A model generated the notes under the pieces. The model saw only the letters and a program-made list of their open reading frames with translations, was not told where the DNA came from and made no database searches. This document shows positions 1-6,831 of a stretch of 8,363 nt of DNA, in pieces. A program made the position numbers and the translations under genes. Location of the stretch: the NCBI RefSeq assembly GCF_001949125.1, contig NZ_MSTI01000121.1, forward strand, positions 1-8,363, written 5' to 3'. Every line of letters begins with the position of its first letter. Within the stretch, counting starts at the first letter, position 1. Source of the DNA: Deinococcus marmoris (GTDB taxonomy: Bacteria > Deinococcota > Deinococci > Deinococcales > Deinococcaceae).

Positions 1-261
1 GGTTATCTGGGCAAGCTGGTCACCTGGACGCTGGAAACACTGGGCTGGACACTGGAAATCATCAAGCGTAGTGACAGGGCCAAAGGGTTTCAGGTGCTGC
101 CTCGCCGCTGGGTGGTGGAACGCTCATTGGCGTGGTTGACGCGCTCACGTCGGCTGAGCCGGGACTATGAAGGCCGCTGCCACACCTCCGCTTCCTGGTG
201 CTATCTCGCCAACATTCGCTTGATGCTCCGTCGTCTTGATCCTTCTGTCGAACCTTTATAA
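1..261 (+). CDS. IS5-family transposase, C-terminal part (5' end outside window)
   Basis: The frame is open from base 1 to a TAA at 259-261 and gives the last 86 residues of a DDE transposase. The visible stretch holds the family's C-terminal signature [17 protein letters not shown] (residues 30-46), followed by [10 protein letters not shown]. The Glu of WVVER (residue 40 of the fragment) is the expected third catalytic acid of the DDE triad; the two Asp residues lie upstream of the window. Such enzymes cut and paste the insertion sequence. The pattern is typical of the IS5 family, probably its IS427-like branch, but I cannot assign the subgroup firmly. Nothing visible is broken, so the gene may be complete beyond the left edge. 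Confidence 0.9.
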   Translation, partial: GYLGKLVTWTLETLGWTLEIIKRSDRAKGFQVLPRRWVVERSLAWLTRSRRLSRDYEGRCHTSASWCYLANIRLMLRRLDPSVEPL

Positions 262-270
262 ACGCGCTCT
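1..270 (+). mobile_element. IS5-family insertion sequence, right end
   Basis: This is the right end of the element carrying the transposase above. The terminus is estimated, not proven. After the stop codon the sequence reads ACGCGCTC and then TTAG (270-273). IS427-type IS5 elements usually duplicate a 2-4 bp target containing TA, so TTAG is a plausible target copy and the element would end at about 268-270. The matching left terminus lies outside the window, so the inverted repeat cannot be checked here. Confidence 0.55.
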
Positions 271-271
271 T

Positions 272-354
272 AGAAGGGAGGCAAGAGTTGCGGAATTGCC
301 GGGCTAGCAGCGTTCCTTGGCTCCCTTTTAAGGGGAGCTGGCTGCGAAGCAGAC
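272..354. repeat. Hairpin-rich intergenic repeat beside the IS5 end
   Basis: Two overlapping inverted repeats are visible. AGAAGGGAGGCAAG (272-285) pairs with CTTGGCTCCCTTTT (316-329) at 12 of 14 positions. GCTCCC (320-325) also pairs with GGGAGC (333-338) in a tight hairpin. A second small hairpin, CTGC-GAA-GCAG, follows at 342-352. The string around AGCTGGCTGCGAAGCAGACTG resembles dispersed non-coding repeats I recall from several bacterial genomes, but copy number cannot be judged from one window. The region lies downstream of the minus-strand crotonase gene and could fold in its transcript. There is no clear U-run, so I do not call it an intrinsic terminator. Confidence 0.5.
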
Positions 355-427
355 TGAGGGGTTTCCCTTCAGCGTGACGCATATTTCCCTCTCAAACCGC
401 CTCCGCCCTCAGACCCATAGACCAACC

Positions 428-1264
428 TCAGATCGGCGCGTCCTCCGCAAAATGCGGTTCGCGCTTCTCGCGCAGGCTGCTCAGGCCCTCGCGCACGTCG
501 GGGCCAGTGAAGCCCAGAAATTCCAGGGCGAGGCTGGCGTCAAAGGTGGGTCCCATCGCGCGGAGCCAGTTGTTGAGGGCGTACTTGGTCCAGCGAATCG
601 CGGTGGGGCTGCCCGCTGCCAGTTTGCGGGCTACCTTCCACGAACGGTCCAGCAGTTCGTCGTCTGGCACGCACAGGCTGACCAGACCGATGCGCTCGGC
701 TTCCTCGCCGGACACGGGTTCGCCGGTCAGCAGGTGGTACTTGGCCTTGTTCAGCCCGCACAGCAGCGGCCAGATGATCGCGGCGTGATCGCCTGCCGCC
801 ACACCCAGGCGCACATGGCCGTCCAGAATGCGGGCCGTTTTCGCGGCGATGCTCACGTCTGCCAGCAGGGCCACGGCCAGCCCCGCGCCGACGCAGGGGC
901 CGTGAATGGCGCTGACGATGGGCTTGCCGCAGTTGACGACGTTGTAGACCAGATCGCGCGCCTCGCGCCAGACGCGGGCCAGGGCGGTGAAGTCGTTGCT
1001 CATCTCCTCAATGAGGGTGAAATCCCCGCCCGACGAGAAACCGCGTCCCTCGCCCCGGATCAGCACGCAGCGCACGCCCGCCGCCGCGTCAATGTCGCGC
1101 CAGACCTGCGTTAGGGCGCGGTGGGCCTCGGCATTGACGCTGTTCAGGGTCTTCTCGGAGCGGATCACGATTTCCAGGATGCCGCTACCGCTCTCGGTCA
1201 GGTCATGGGCTTCAAGGTACAGACCGGGATACGCGCCGGGGACGCACAGTTGTTCCAGATTCAC
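428..1264 (-). CDS. Enoyl-CoA hydratase/isomerase family protein (crotonase fold)
   Basis: The 278-aa product has the normal length for the family. It carries both oxyanion-hole segments that hold the acyl-CoA thioester: [10 protein letters not shown] (73-82) and [10 protein letters not shown] (121-130). The later motif [11 protein letters not shown] (152-162) leads into [19 protein letters not shown]. By hand alignment to rat mitochondrial enoyl-CoA hydratase, the catalytic Glu144 and Glu164 positions are Ala130 and His150 here. It therefore belongs to a branch with different chemistry, and the substrate is unknown; a CoA thioester in fatty or aromatic acid degradation is the family expectation. 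The frame starts with GTG at 1264-1262. An earlier ATG (1296-1294) lies in another frame because of a 17-bp tandem duplication (separate entry). It is the last gene of a minus-strand unit behind the MFS exporter. Catalytic residue mapping is inference. Confidence 0.88.
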   Translation of the reverse strand: MNLEQLCVPGAYPGLYLEAHDLTESGSGILEIVIRSEKTLNSVNAEAHRALTQVWRDIDAAAGVRCVLIRGEGRGFSSGGDFTLIEEMSNDFTALARVWREARDLVYNVVNCGKPIVSAIHGPCVGAGLAVALLADVSIAAKTARILDGHVRLGVAAGDHAAIIWPLLCGLNKAKYHLLTGEPVSGEEAERIGLVSLCVPDDELLDRSWKVARKLAAGSPTAIRWTKYALNNWLRAMGPTFDASLALEFLGFTGPDVREGLSSLREKREPHFAEDAPI

Positions 1265-1280
1265 GGCTGTTCCAGATTCA
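1251..1280. repeat. 17-bp-period tandem duplication at the crotonase start
   Basis: The 13-mer TGTTCCAGATTCA occurs at 1251-1263 and again at 1268-1280, offset by 17 bases. On the coding (minus) strand the units read ATGAATCTGGAACAGCC then GTGAATCTGGAACAACT, identical at 14 of 17 positions. A 17-base duplication shifts the reading frame. Confidence 0.85.
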
Positions 1281-1296
1281 TGGGTTGTGAGGTCAT
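1261..1296 (-). other. 11-codon leader frame, probable displaced original start of the crotonase gene
   Basis: An ATG at 1296-1294 opens the frame [11 protein letters not shown] and stops at TGA (1263-1261), overlapping the GTG start of the crotonase gene as GTGA. Deleting one copy of the 17-bp repeat would join this frame to the crotonase as [22 protein letters not shown] box (TAGCCT) lies six bases before this ATG, the spacing expected for a leaderless start. The peptide is therefore either a vestige of the original N-terminus or a leader that hands ribosomes on to the GTG. I see no family match, and none is expected at this length. Confidence 0.5.
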
Positions 1297-1308
1297 GGCT
1301 TGAGGCTA
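1297..1308 (-). promoter_or_regulatory. Candidate leaderless -10 box for the crotonase gene
   Basis: TAGCCT on the minus strand (1303-1308) stands six bases before the ATG at 1296, the geometry of Deinococcus leaderless promoters (TANNNT close to the start codon). No good -35 box is visible 17-18 bases upstream, and the site lies only a few bases beyond the MFS stop codon. It could be an internal promoter or a chance match. Confidence 0.35.
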
Positions 1309-1310
1309 GC

Positions 1311-2480
1311 TCAGGCGGAAGCAGTTTTTCGCCAGCCCAGCAGGCCCACCACGCCCGCCAGCGCCATGCTGCCCGTCACCAGCAGCACCACCGAGGGCCA
1401 GCCTCCGCCCTCGTAGGCATGTCCGGCCAGGACACTGGCGGCGGCGGCCCCGCCGTAATACGCCATGTGATACAGCCCCGAGGCCAGACTGCGCGCCCGC
1501 GTGACCTCGCGCTGCACGGCAGCCAGGGCAGCGGACTGGGCCAGAAACACCCCGCACGCCCCCGCCGCCACGCCCACGATGATCAGCGGGAGCGGCGCAG
1601 CCAGCGTCAGCAGCAGCCCCACCAGACTGGCCCCCACCGCCGTCAGCAGTGCAATTCTGGAACCACGCAGCGCCAGTAGCGGCCCGGCAATCGGGGTGAT
1701 GACCACGCCCAGCAGATAGACGGCGAAGATCAGTCCAGTCTGGGCGGTGTTCAGAAAGTACGGTCCCGACGCCAGCCGCAGCGTCAGCGTGTTGAACAGG
1801 CCCACCAGCGTGAACAGGATCAGAAAGCCCACCGCGCACGTCGCCAGCAGCGCGGGATTTCGCAGATGGGCGTTCAGGTTTTCCAGCACGCCGCGCACAT
1901 TCCTTTGCGGGGTGAAGTGCTGTTCAGCGGGCAACCCGGCGCGGGCCAGAAAAAATCCGGCCAGCGAGGCCACTGCCAGCAACCAGAACGCCGCGTGCCA
2001 GCCCCAGCGCACCGCCACCAGCCCAGCCAGAAAACGGCCCAGAAAGCCGCCCAGCACCGTGCCCGTCACGTACATGGTCAGGGCGCGGGCGCGTCCGGCG
2101 GGCGGGACTTCCTCGGCGATCAGGGCGTTCAGGGCCACCATCACACCGGGAATTAGTAATCCCTGGGCAAAGCGGGCCGCATTCAGAGTCGCCAGTGTGG
2201 GTGCAAATACCGCTAGCACGGCGGGAACCGTCAGCAGCGCGAAGGCCCAGATCACCACGCCCCGGCGGCCCAACGCGTCGGCCAGCACGCCCACCAGCGG
2301 GGAAGCCAGGGCCATCGCCAGCGTCGTCGCGCCAATCACGAAGCCGATCTGCGCCGCGTCCGCGCTGAATTCCTGCGCCAGCACCGGCAGCAGGCTCTGG
2401 GGTGCGTAGACGTTCAGAAAGACCAGCGTTCCCAGCGCCGCAAAAAGAAGAGGATGTGGCGGCGCAGCCCGGACGCTCAA
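1311..2480 (-). CDS. MFS transporter, DHA1/YnfM-like drug-efflux type
   Basis: This is a 389-aa, strongly hydrophobic protein with the layout of a 12-helix major facilitator, a proton-coupled inner-membrane exporter. The loop between helices 2 and 3 has motif A as [11 protein letters not shown] (64-74). A glycine-rich stretch [14 protein letters not shown] (140-153) matches the helix-5 antiporter-type motif. A hydrophilic loop at about 183-208 separates the two six-helix halves. The N-terminus reads [10 protein letters not shown] before helix 1. Its start is TTG (2480-2478), overlapping the TGA of the preceding gene as TTGA; no ATG or GTG start is available nearby and no strong ribosome site is visible, so it probably depends on translational coupling. 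The substrate cannot be read from the sequence; small-molecule export resembling the YnfM/arabinose-efflux group is likely. Confidence 0.9.
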   Translation of the reverse strand: MSVRAAPPHPLLFAALGTLVFLNVYAPQSLLPVLAQEFSADAAQIGFVIGATTLAMALASPLVGVLADALGRRGVVIWAFALLTVPAVLAVFAPTLATLNAARFAQGLLIPGVMVALNALIAEEVPPAGRARALTMYVTGTVLGGFLGRFLAGLVAVRWGWHAAFWLLAVASLAGFFLARAGLPAEQHFTPQRNVRGVLENLNAHLRNPALLATCAVGFLILFTLVGLFNTLTLRLASGPYFLNTAQTGLIFAVYLLGVVITPIAGPLLALRGSRIALLTAVGASLVGLLLTLAAPLPLIIVGVAAGACGVFLAQSAALAAVQREVTRARSLASGLYHMAYYGGAAAASVLAGHAYEGGGWPSVVLLVTGSMALAGVVGLLGWRKTASA

Positions 2481-3064
2481 GGCAGGCCGACGAGGCCCGT
2501 TTCGTTGACCCAGGCAGTCCCCACGCCCAATGCGTCGGCCATCACCGGGTCCGGCGTGCCGGTCAGGCCGGGAAAGATCAGGGTGGGGCGGGCATCCAGA
2601 CCCACCCCCCCGGTTTCGTCCAGCCGCACCAGCACTGCACCGAACGCCCAGTCAGATGCCCACAGCCGTTTGACCGCTTGCAGGGCCGCCGTGCCAGGAG
2701 GCATGACCTGGGCCTCCTCCGTGGACAGCAGCCCCGGACGGCGCACATGCACCGCTCCTCTGCCGAGTCCGGCGTTGCCCAGCGCCCGGTAAAAAATCTG
2801 CACCGCGTCGTCCATCAGAAAACTGGTGCGGATCAGGGCCTCGGCCCGCGCGGTCAGGTCTTCCAGTACGTCCTCATCCACGCGTCTGGGGTTGATCGGG
2901 GCGAACAGGCGGCCCAGTTGTTCGGGCAGGTTGACGCTGCGGTAAAAGGCTTCCTCAAATTCAGGCGGCACCAGCATGCCGCGCACATCCTGCGCCGCCA
3001 GCCGCACCACTTCCGCGCCCACTCGGTCTGCGCCGCGCCGCGCGGCTTCTTCAAAGGTCAGCAT
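2477..3064 (-). CDS. Unrecognised 195-aa soluble protein, first gene of the MFS unit
   Basis: I do not recognise this family. The product has no signal peptide, no membrane segment and no metal-binding cluster, so it looks cytosolic. The N-terminal half (1-105) is mostly charged and helical ([20 protein letters not shown], then [12 protein letters not shown] and [13 protein letters not shown]). The C-terminal half (about 115-195) looks like a beta-rich domain ([50 protein letters not shown]). The start is ATG at 3064-3062, seven bases after a TAGCCT box, which suggests a leaderless message. Its stop overlaps the MFS start, so the two proteins are probably made together; a role tied to the exporter is possible but unproven. 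An SseB-like fold was considered, but I could not support it. Confidence 0.8.
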   Translation of the reverse strand: MLTFEEAARRGADRVGAEVVRLAAQDVRGMLVPPEFEEAFYRSVNLPEQLGRLFAPINPRRVDEDVLEDLTARAEALIRTSFLMDDAVQIFYRALGNAGLGRGAVHVRRPGLLSTEEAQVMPPGTAALQAVKRLWASDWAFGAVLVRLDETGGVGLDARPTLIFPGLTGTPDPVMADALGVGTAWVNETGLVGLP

Positions 3065-3101
3065 GACGGGCAGGCTAAAGCATGGGGAATCGGACTGTCA
3101 G
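3065..3101 (-). promoter_or_regulatory. Promoter of the minus-strand three-gene unit
   Basis: On the minus strand CTGACA (3101-3096, five of six matches to TTGACA) is followed by an 18-base spacer and TAGCCT (3077-3072, fitting TANNNT), then seven bases to the ATG at 3064. Both boxes and the spacing are good. Transcription would begin at or very near the start codon, giving a leaderless message as is common in Deinococcus. This is the best-formed promoter in the window. Confidence 0.65.
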
Positions 3102-3251
3102 AGCCTGCACCTTCATCCTTGAGCAGAACAGACTGTCGTCGTGAGATAGCACCCGTATGGGGCTACTCCTCCCCTTGAGGACGCTTGCGCACTTCGCTCA
3201 GGCATAAAGATGATCTCTTCGTACCCCACGCTCTTTGCTGCCGTCAGGCGC
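3102..3251. other. Intergenic stretch between AIM24 gene and the MFS unit
   Basis: Together with the adjoining promoter this is about 190 bases between the AIM24 stop and the next gene's start. It contains only short G/C-run inverted repeats (such as GGGG and CCCC around 3159-3175). I see no convincing terminator, small gene or RNA. Confidence 0.4.
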
Positions 3252-4019
3252 TTACAGCGACGCCGCCGAGAGGTTGCTGTGGGTGGGCGTCAGGAAGACG
3301 GTGCCCTGTCCGCTGATCATGAACACCAGCCCCTCACCGCTTCGCAGGGCGTTGCGGAGGCCGCGCACCAGCGGGCGCAGTTCCACGTTCAGCGAGGCGC
3401 TGTACATCAGCATCAGATCGCCGTCCACGATCAGGCTGTCGTTACCGCTGAGTTCAATCACCTCTACTTCCGAGACCGGAACCGGGGATTCCACCACGAA
3501 GATGCCCTTGCCGGACAGCTTGGGCTGACGCAGCCCGTTGCCCGACAGCGCCCCAGCAATGGAGTTGTGCGTGTGCGTGCCGAGTTGCATGGTGTCCTGG
3601 GCCATGTAGAACGCCTTGTCGTCCAGAATCATGTCGTCGCCCTTCGCGCCGCTGGATTCCGCGATGATGAAATGCTTGCGCGTCGGCTCGGTCCAGACCT
3701 TGCCCTGTCCGGTAAAGCGGGTGGCAAAGGCGCTCTCGCCCGTGCCTGCGGTGGCGATGGCCCGGCTCAGAAAGCCGCCCTTGGCCTGCTGCTCCACCTT
3801 GGCCTGAATGTTGCCGTGGCTGTACTGGAACGCCCCCGGCTCAATGAGAACGCCCGAACCGTGAAGCTGGGCCTCCACGGTGAAGCGCCCGTCCATCTGG
3901 CGCGTTTCTTCCAGATCACCGCTGGCAGACGCCGAGTAGCGGATCACATGGGTCAGCGCATGGATACGGAAGGTCAGGCCGTCGCCTTTCTGCTCCTGCA
4001 CAAGCTGCATATGGGTCAT
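3252..4019 (-). CDS. AIM24 family protein (DUF124, TIGR00266-like)
   Basis: The 255-aa product matches the AIM24/DUF124 family in length and motifs. It has the GGFLSRAIATAGTGESAF segment (81-98) followed by TRFTGQGKVW (100-109). A second copy-like strand set with LSGKGIFVVES (168-178) leads to a region around LSGNDSLIVDGDLMLMY (190-206), and the end is VFMISGQGTVFLTP (232-245). The family folds as repeated beta-sandwich units. The yeast namesake is mitochondrial and affects inner-membrane organisation; the bacterial function is not established. There is no signal peptide or membrane helix. ATG at 4019-4017 is chosen because a TACACT box lies six bases upstream; a second in-frame ATG is at codon 4. 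It is divergent from the solute-binding protein gene, and a separate 187-base gap follows it, so it is probably a single-gene transcript. Confidence 0.9.
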   Translation of the reverse strand: MTHMQLVQEQKGDGLTFRIHALTHVIRYSASASGDLEETRQMDGRFTVEAQLHGSGVLIEPGAFQYSHGNIQAKVEQQAKGGFLSRAIATAGTGESAFATRFTGQGKVWTEPTRKHFIIAESSGAKGDDMILDDKAFYMAQDTMQLGTHTHNSIAGALSGNGLRQPKLSGKGIFVVESPVPVSEVEVIELSGNDSLIVDGDLMLMYSASLNVELRPLVRGLRNALRSGEGLVFMISGQGTVFLTPTHSNLSAASL

Positions 4020-4031
4020 GCGTCAAGTGTA
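4020..4031 (-). promoter_or_regulatory. Candidate leaderless -10 box for the AIM24 gene
   Basis: TACACT on the minus strand (4031-4026) fits TANNNT and ends six bases before the ATG at 4019. There is no Shine-Dalgarno sequence before this ATG, which agrees with a leaderless message. The -35 region at the expected distance (CATTCC or ACATTC) is poor. Confidence 0.45.
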
Positions 4032-4178
4032 ATACAAATCTCTATTCTGGAATGTGGGAGGCGAGGTACAGACTCAATGATTTCAGGGCAGCGGGAGACG
4101 CGCTCTGGTATCGCGTACTGGACGACAGATTTCAAGCCCTTCCAGAAAGTGTCGGGTACTAAGGTAACAGCGATAGCC

Positions 4179-4198
4179 TGGAGCGGACAATTGCTCCA
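4179..4198. promoter_or_regulatory. Perfect 6-bp inverted repeat upstream of the solute-binding protein gene
   Basis: TGGAGC (4179-4184) and GCTCCA (4193-4198) are exact inverted copies around the AT-rich centre GGACAATT. The site lies 58 bases before the ATG at 4257, in the 237-base divergent region. A TAGCCT box (4174-4179) abuts its left arm, so the repeat would cover the start point of any transcript from that box. That arrangement suits a repressor operator, but a small RNA hairpin or chance are also possible. The rest of the divergent region shows no gene. Confidence 0.35.
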
Positions 4199-4256
4199 TT
4201 TCATGTGACCTTCCCCTTGTACGTCTCCCTCAGAACTGCTGCCCGGAGGTTTCACC

Positions 4257-5036
4257 ATGAACCGAGTTATTGCCCTGCCCATCAAACTGCTCAGCGCCAC
4301 CCTGCTGCTGTCCGTTACCGCCCTGGCTGCCCCACGCACCCTGGAACAGGTCAAATCTTCTGGAACGCTAAAACTGGGAACCGAGGCCGCCTTCCCCCCA
4401 TTCAATTTCTACGAGGGCAAGGTGCTGAAGGGGTTTGAAGTGGACCTAGGCGACGCGCTAGGCCAGTCGCTGGGCCTGAAGGTGGAATGGGTGGTGCAGC
4501 CCTTTGACAATCTGCTGATCTCGTTGAATCAGGGGCGCTTTGACGCGGTGGTGGCCTCGCACGCCATCACCCCCACGCGGCAAAAGGCAGTGGATTTTCT
4601 GCCGCCGCACTATTGCTCTGCCGTGAACATCGTGGCGAAGGCGGGCGGCCCACTGACGCAAAAGGCGTTGGCGGGCAAGGCGGTGGGAACGCAAGTGGGA
4701 ACCGCGCAGATTCCCGTACTGAACGCTATTCCAGGCATCAAGGAGGTCCGCACCTATCCCAATGATCAGAGTATTCTGGCGGCGTTGCAGGCGGGCCGGG
4801 TGGACGCCTGGACCAGCAACGGCCCGGTGGTGGCCTACATGCTCAAGCAAACGGGTCAGACGGGCAAAATCCTGATAGGCGAGGCCATCAGCAATGAGCG
4901 CAATGCCGCAGCGGTAGCCCTGGGCAACACCGCCCTGCACGACGCCCTGAGCGGCGCACTCGCGGGCCTGCTCAAGAACGGTACTTACGCTAAAATCTCC
5001 GATAAGTGGTTTGGGCAGGACATTCGCTGCAAATAA
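4257..5036 (+). CDS. Secreted amino-acid-type ABC transporter solute-binding protein
   Basis: This 259-aa protein has the length and motifs of family 3 periplasmic binding proteins (polar amino acids, opines). A signal peptide covers about 1-24 (MNRV, hydrophobic LLSATLLLSV, then ALA before AP); there is no lipobox Cys, so the protein is probably released or periplasmic rather than lipid-anchored. The mature part opens with the hallmark LKLGTEAAFPPFNFYEG (38-54) and KGFEVDL (58-64). TPTR (105-108) supplies the Arg that grips the ligand carboxylate in relatives, and GRVDAW (180-185) the Asp that usually binds the amino group. Two Cys (120, 258) could form a disulfide. GGAGGT at 4245-4250, six bases before the ATG, sets the start. 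No permease or ATPase gene is visible, so it must use partners encoded elsewhere; ligand identity is unknown. Confidence 0.92.
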   Translation: MNRVIALPIKLLSATLLLSVTALAAPRTLEQVKSSGTLKLGTEAAFPPFNFYEGKVLKGFEVDLGDALGQSLGLKVEWVVQPFDNLLISLNQGRFDAVVASHAITPTRQKAVDFLPPHYCSAVNIVAKAGGPLTQKALAGKAVGTQVGTAQIPVLNAIPGIKEVRTYPNDQSILAALQAGRVDAWTSNGPVVAYMLKQTGQTGKILIGEAISNERNAAAVALGNTALHDALSGALAGLLKNGTYAKISDKWFGQDIRCK

Positions 5037-5086
5037 CGCGGAGCGAATGACACTCTCGGCGGGGCGGCTGCTCTAGGGGGCGGCCT

Positions 5087-6130
5087 ATGAGCGCGCCCAC
5101 TTCTGCCCCGGCCCTCGCCGCCCGCCACGTCACCTCCAGCGGCACGCGGGTCTACACGCTGACCGTGCCTGCCTTTCCGCACTTTGCCGCCAACGTGTTT
5201 CTGGTGGTGCGGGGCGACGCTGTTAGACCTGAATACACTGCCCTAGTGGACACCGGAGGCAGCCACGAGGCCAGCACCGCCGCGCTGGAAGCTGGGCTGG
5301 AGGCCATTCGCAGCGAATACGGCGAGGCGGTGGCCTGGAACACCCTCAGCCGCGTGATGATCACGCATCCGCACCCGGACCATGTGGCGGGACTGCCGTT
5401 CGTGCGCGGTCAGACAGATGCGCCCGTTGCCGCACACGAATGGGCCGTTGCCACCATGCAAAATCCATCTGGCGATCCTGTGAAGCGACAGGCCGACATG
5501 GAAGACCACATTCTCTGGCTGGGGCTGACTGGCGAGGGAACGGAAGCCGAGTACGCCGAACGCCTGCGCCGCCGCGCCCGCAACAGCATGTTGTCCGAAG
5601 CGGTTGAAGTTCAGACGCCACTCAAAGATGGCGATGTGCTGGACGATGTATTTACTGTCATCCACACACCCGGCCACGAGGGTTCGCAGGTCTGCCTGCG
5701 CGTGGACGATCTGCTCCTGAGCGCCGATCATCTGCTGCCGCGCAATTCGCCGCCGCTGATGCCGGAGCGGTTCCAGCGGGGCGCGGGGCTGGGGCATTAT
5801 TTGAAATCGCTGGACCGGATTGAGGAATTAGAAGGCGTGAGCGTGGCGCTGGGTGGACACGACGGCCCCATGCAGGACTGGAAGGGGCGCATCCAGAACC
5901 TCCGGGATCGCTACCACGACAAGCTGCGCGCCGTGCTGGACGCTGCCGCCGCACCGATTACCATCCATGACCTGACCCACGCGCTGCATCCCCGTTTGCG
6001 GGCGATTCAGGCCATCCTGCTGCTGGACCAGACGGCGGCGCTGGCAGAGTATCTGGTGGCGCAGGGCGATCTGCTGGAAACGCGGCGGGAGGATGGGGCG
6101 GCTTTATTTGTACGAGCGGCCCAGCCGTAG
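5087..6130 (+). CDS. Metallo-beta-lactamase-fold hydrolase with C-terminal winged helix
   Basis: The 347-aa product carries the full MBL metal site. THPHPDHVAG (93-102) gives His94, His96, Asp98 and His99; TPGHEGS (194-200) gives His197; LSADH (211-215) gives the bridging Asp214; and GGHDG (256-260) gives the last His258. Two metal ions, normally zinc, are expected. After the core, residues about 288-345 (ITIHDLTHALHP and LAEYLVAQGDLLETRRE) look like the winged-helix extension found in LACTB2-like MBL proteins, some of which are ribonucleases. A 60-residue charged insertion (119-178) lies between the first and second metal motifs, where related hydrolases place substrate-shaping helices. The substrate is not evident. 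ATG at 5087 follows a G-rich stretch AGGGGG about six bases upstream. The gene follows the solute-binding protein by 50 bases and may be cotranscribed. Confidence 0.9.
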   Translation: MSAPTSAPALAARHVTSSGTRVYTLTVPAFPHFAANVFLVVRGDAVRPEYTALVDTGGSHEASTAALEAGLEAIRSEYGEAVAWNTLSRVMITHPHPDHVAGLPFVRGQTDAPVAAHEWAVATMQNPSGDPVKRQADMEDHILWLGLTGEGTEAEYAERLRRRARNSMLSEAVEVQTPLKDGDVLDDVFTVIHTPGHEGSQVCLRVDDLLLSADHLLPRNSPPLMPERFQRGAGLGHYLKSLDRIEELEGVSVALGGHDGPMQDWKGRIQNLRDRYHDKLRAVLDAAAAPITIHDLTHALHPRLRAIQAILLLDQTAALAEYLVAQGDLLETRREDGAALFVRAAQP

Positions 6131-6165
6131 ACTGACTTCACATCACGGTCAAAACAGGAGGCGGA

Positions 6166-6786
6166 ATGACGCGAGTGAAAGAAGGGCTGGAGCGGTTGCT
6201 GGAAGATCTGGAAGACAGCGGGCGCGTGGAGTTGGATGCCGGAACGATGGGCGGCTATTTCGGCGAGCGCCCGCTGACCGACAAGCAGATGGATACCGTC
6301 AACGACGCACTCAACGCCAACGGTTTCAGTGTGGCGACGATTTATGTCATTTACAGAGATGTTGATGGTTACCGCTCCTTCACGCCGCCCCCCGCGCCCG
6401 AACCGCTGGACCTCAGCGCCGAATCCATCCGTGCCCTGAGCATCCGACAGCCCTTCGTGGAACAGATTCTGCGCGGTGAGAAGAACATTGAATACCGTTC
6501 GTGGCAGGTCAAGGAGCCGGGGCCACTGCTGCTGCACGCCTCCGACACCAGAGCGGGGGCGGACGCTTTTGATGACGCGGACATCGCGCCGGACACGCTG
6601 CCTTACGCGGCGCTGGTGGGCGTCGTGGATGTGGTGGATTGCCTGTGGGACGAGGAAAATGAGGAATTTGAATGGCTGCTGGCCTACCCCCGGCGCTTCT
6701 CCCAACCGATTCCATACAAGGGCGCGGCCAGCATCTTTCGCGTGCCAATAGAGGAAATTCAGGCGGCGCTGTCAGCCCCAACCTGA
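6166..6786 (+). CDS. ASCH-domain protein with a helical N-terminal domain
   Basis: This is a 206-aa protein in two parts. Residues about 88-196 form an ASCH (PUA-like) domain: [20 protein letters not shown] (90-109) with the conserved GEK segment, YRSW, LLLHAS (121-126), VGVVDVVDC (151-159), and the closing [18 protein letters not shown] proteins are thought to bind or act on RNA; E. coli YqfB hydrolyses N4-acetylcytidine, but that activity cannot be assumed here. Residues 1-55 are a separate helical unit with [20 protein letters not shown] (37-56), similar in pattern to sigma-70 region 1.1. A proline-rich linker PPPAPEP (74-80) joins the halves. AGGAGG at 6156-6161, four bases before the ATG, fixes the start. 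It lies 35 bases after the MBL gene and 59 bases before trmH. Confidence 0.85.
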   Translation: MTRVKEGLERLLEDLEDSGRVELDAGTMGGYFGERPLTDKQMDTVNDALNANGFSVATIYVIYRDVDGYRSFTPPPAPEPLDLSAESIRALSIRQPFVEQILRGEKNIEYRSWQVKEPGPLLLHASDTRAGADAFDDADIAPDTLPYAALVGVVDVVDCLWDEENEEFEWLLAYPRRFSQPIPYKGAASIFRVPIEEIQAALSAPT

Positions 6787-6831
6787 ACCGACAGCCCCGA
6801 CTTGAATCCCCCCAGCCTGACACCCGCGCGC

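Noticed and set aside
316..338. Intrinsic terminator for the minus-strand unit
   Set aside because: The hairpin is present, but neither strand has a convincing U-run after it; it is listed as a repeat instead.
374..1114. Long plus-strand open frame (246 codons) opposite the crotonase gene
   Set aside because: It is antisense to a gene with clear family motifs, and its protein is low-complexity, Arg/Gln/His-rich and without domains; such frames are expected opposite GC-rich genes.
2402..3178. Plus-strand open frame of 258 codons opposite the unknown 195-aa protein
   Set aside because: The minus-strand frame has a good promoter and a coupled overlap with the MFS gene, while this one has a biased Arg/Gln/His-rich composition.
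4016..4405. Minus-strand frame of 129 codons across the divergent region, checked as a possible transposase remnant
   Set aside because: It overlaps the start of the solute-binding protein gene, and I could find no catalytic motif or recognisable family in its translation.
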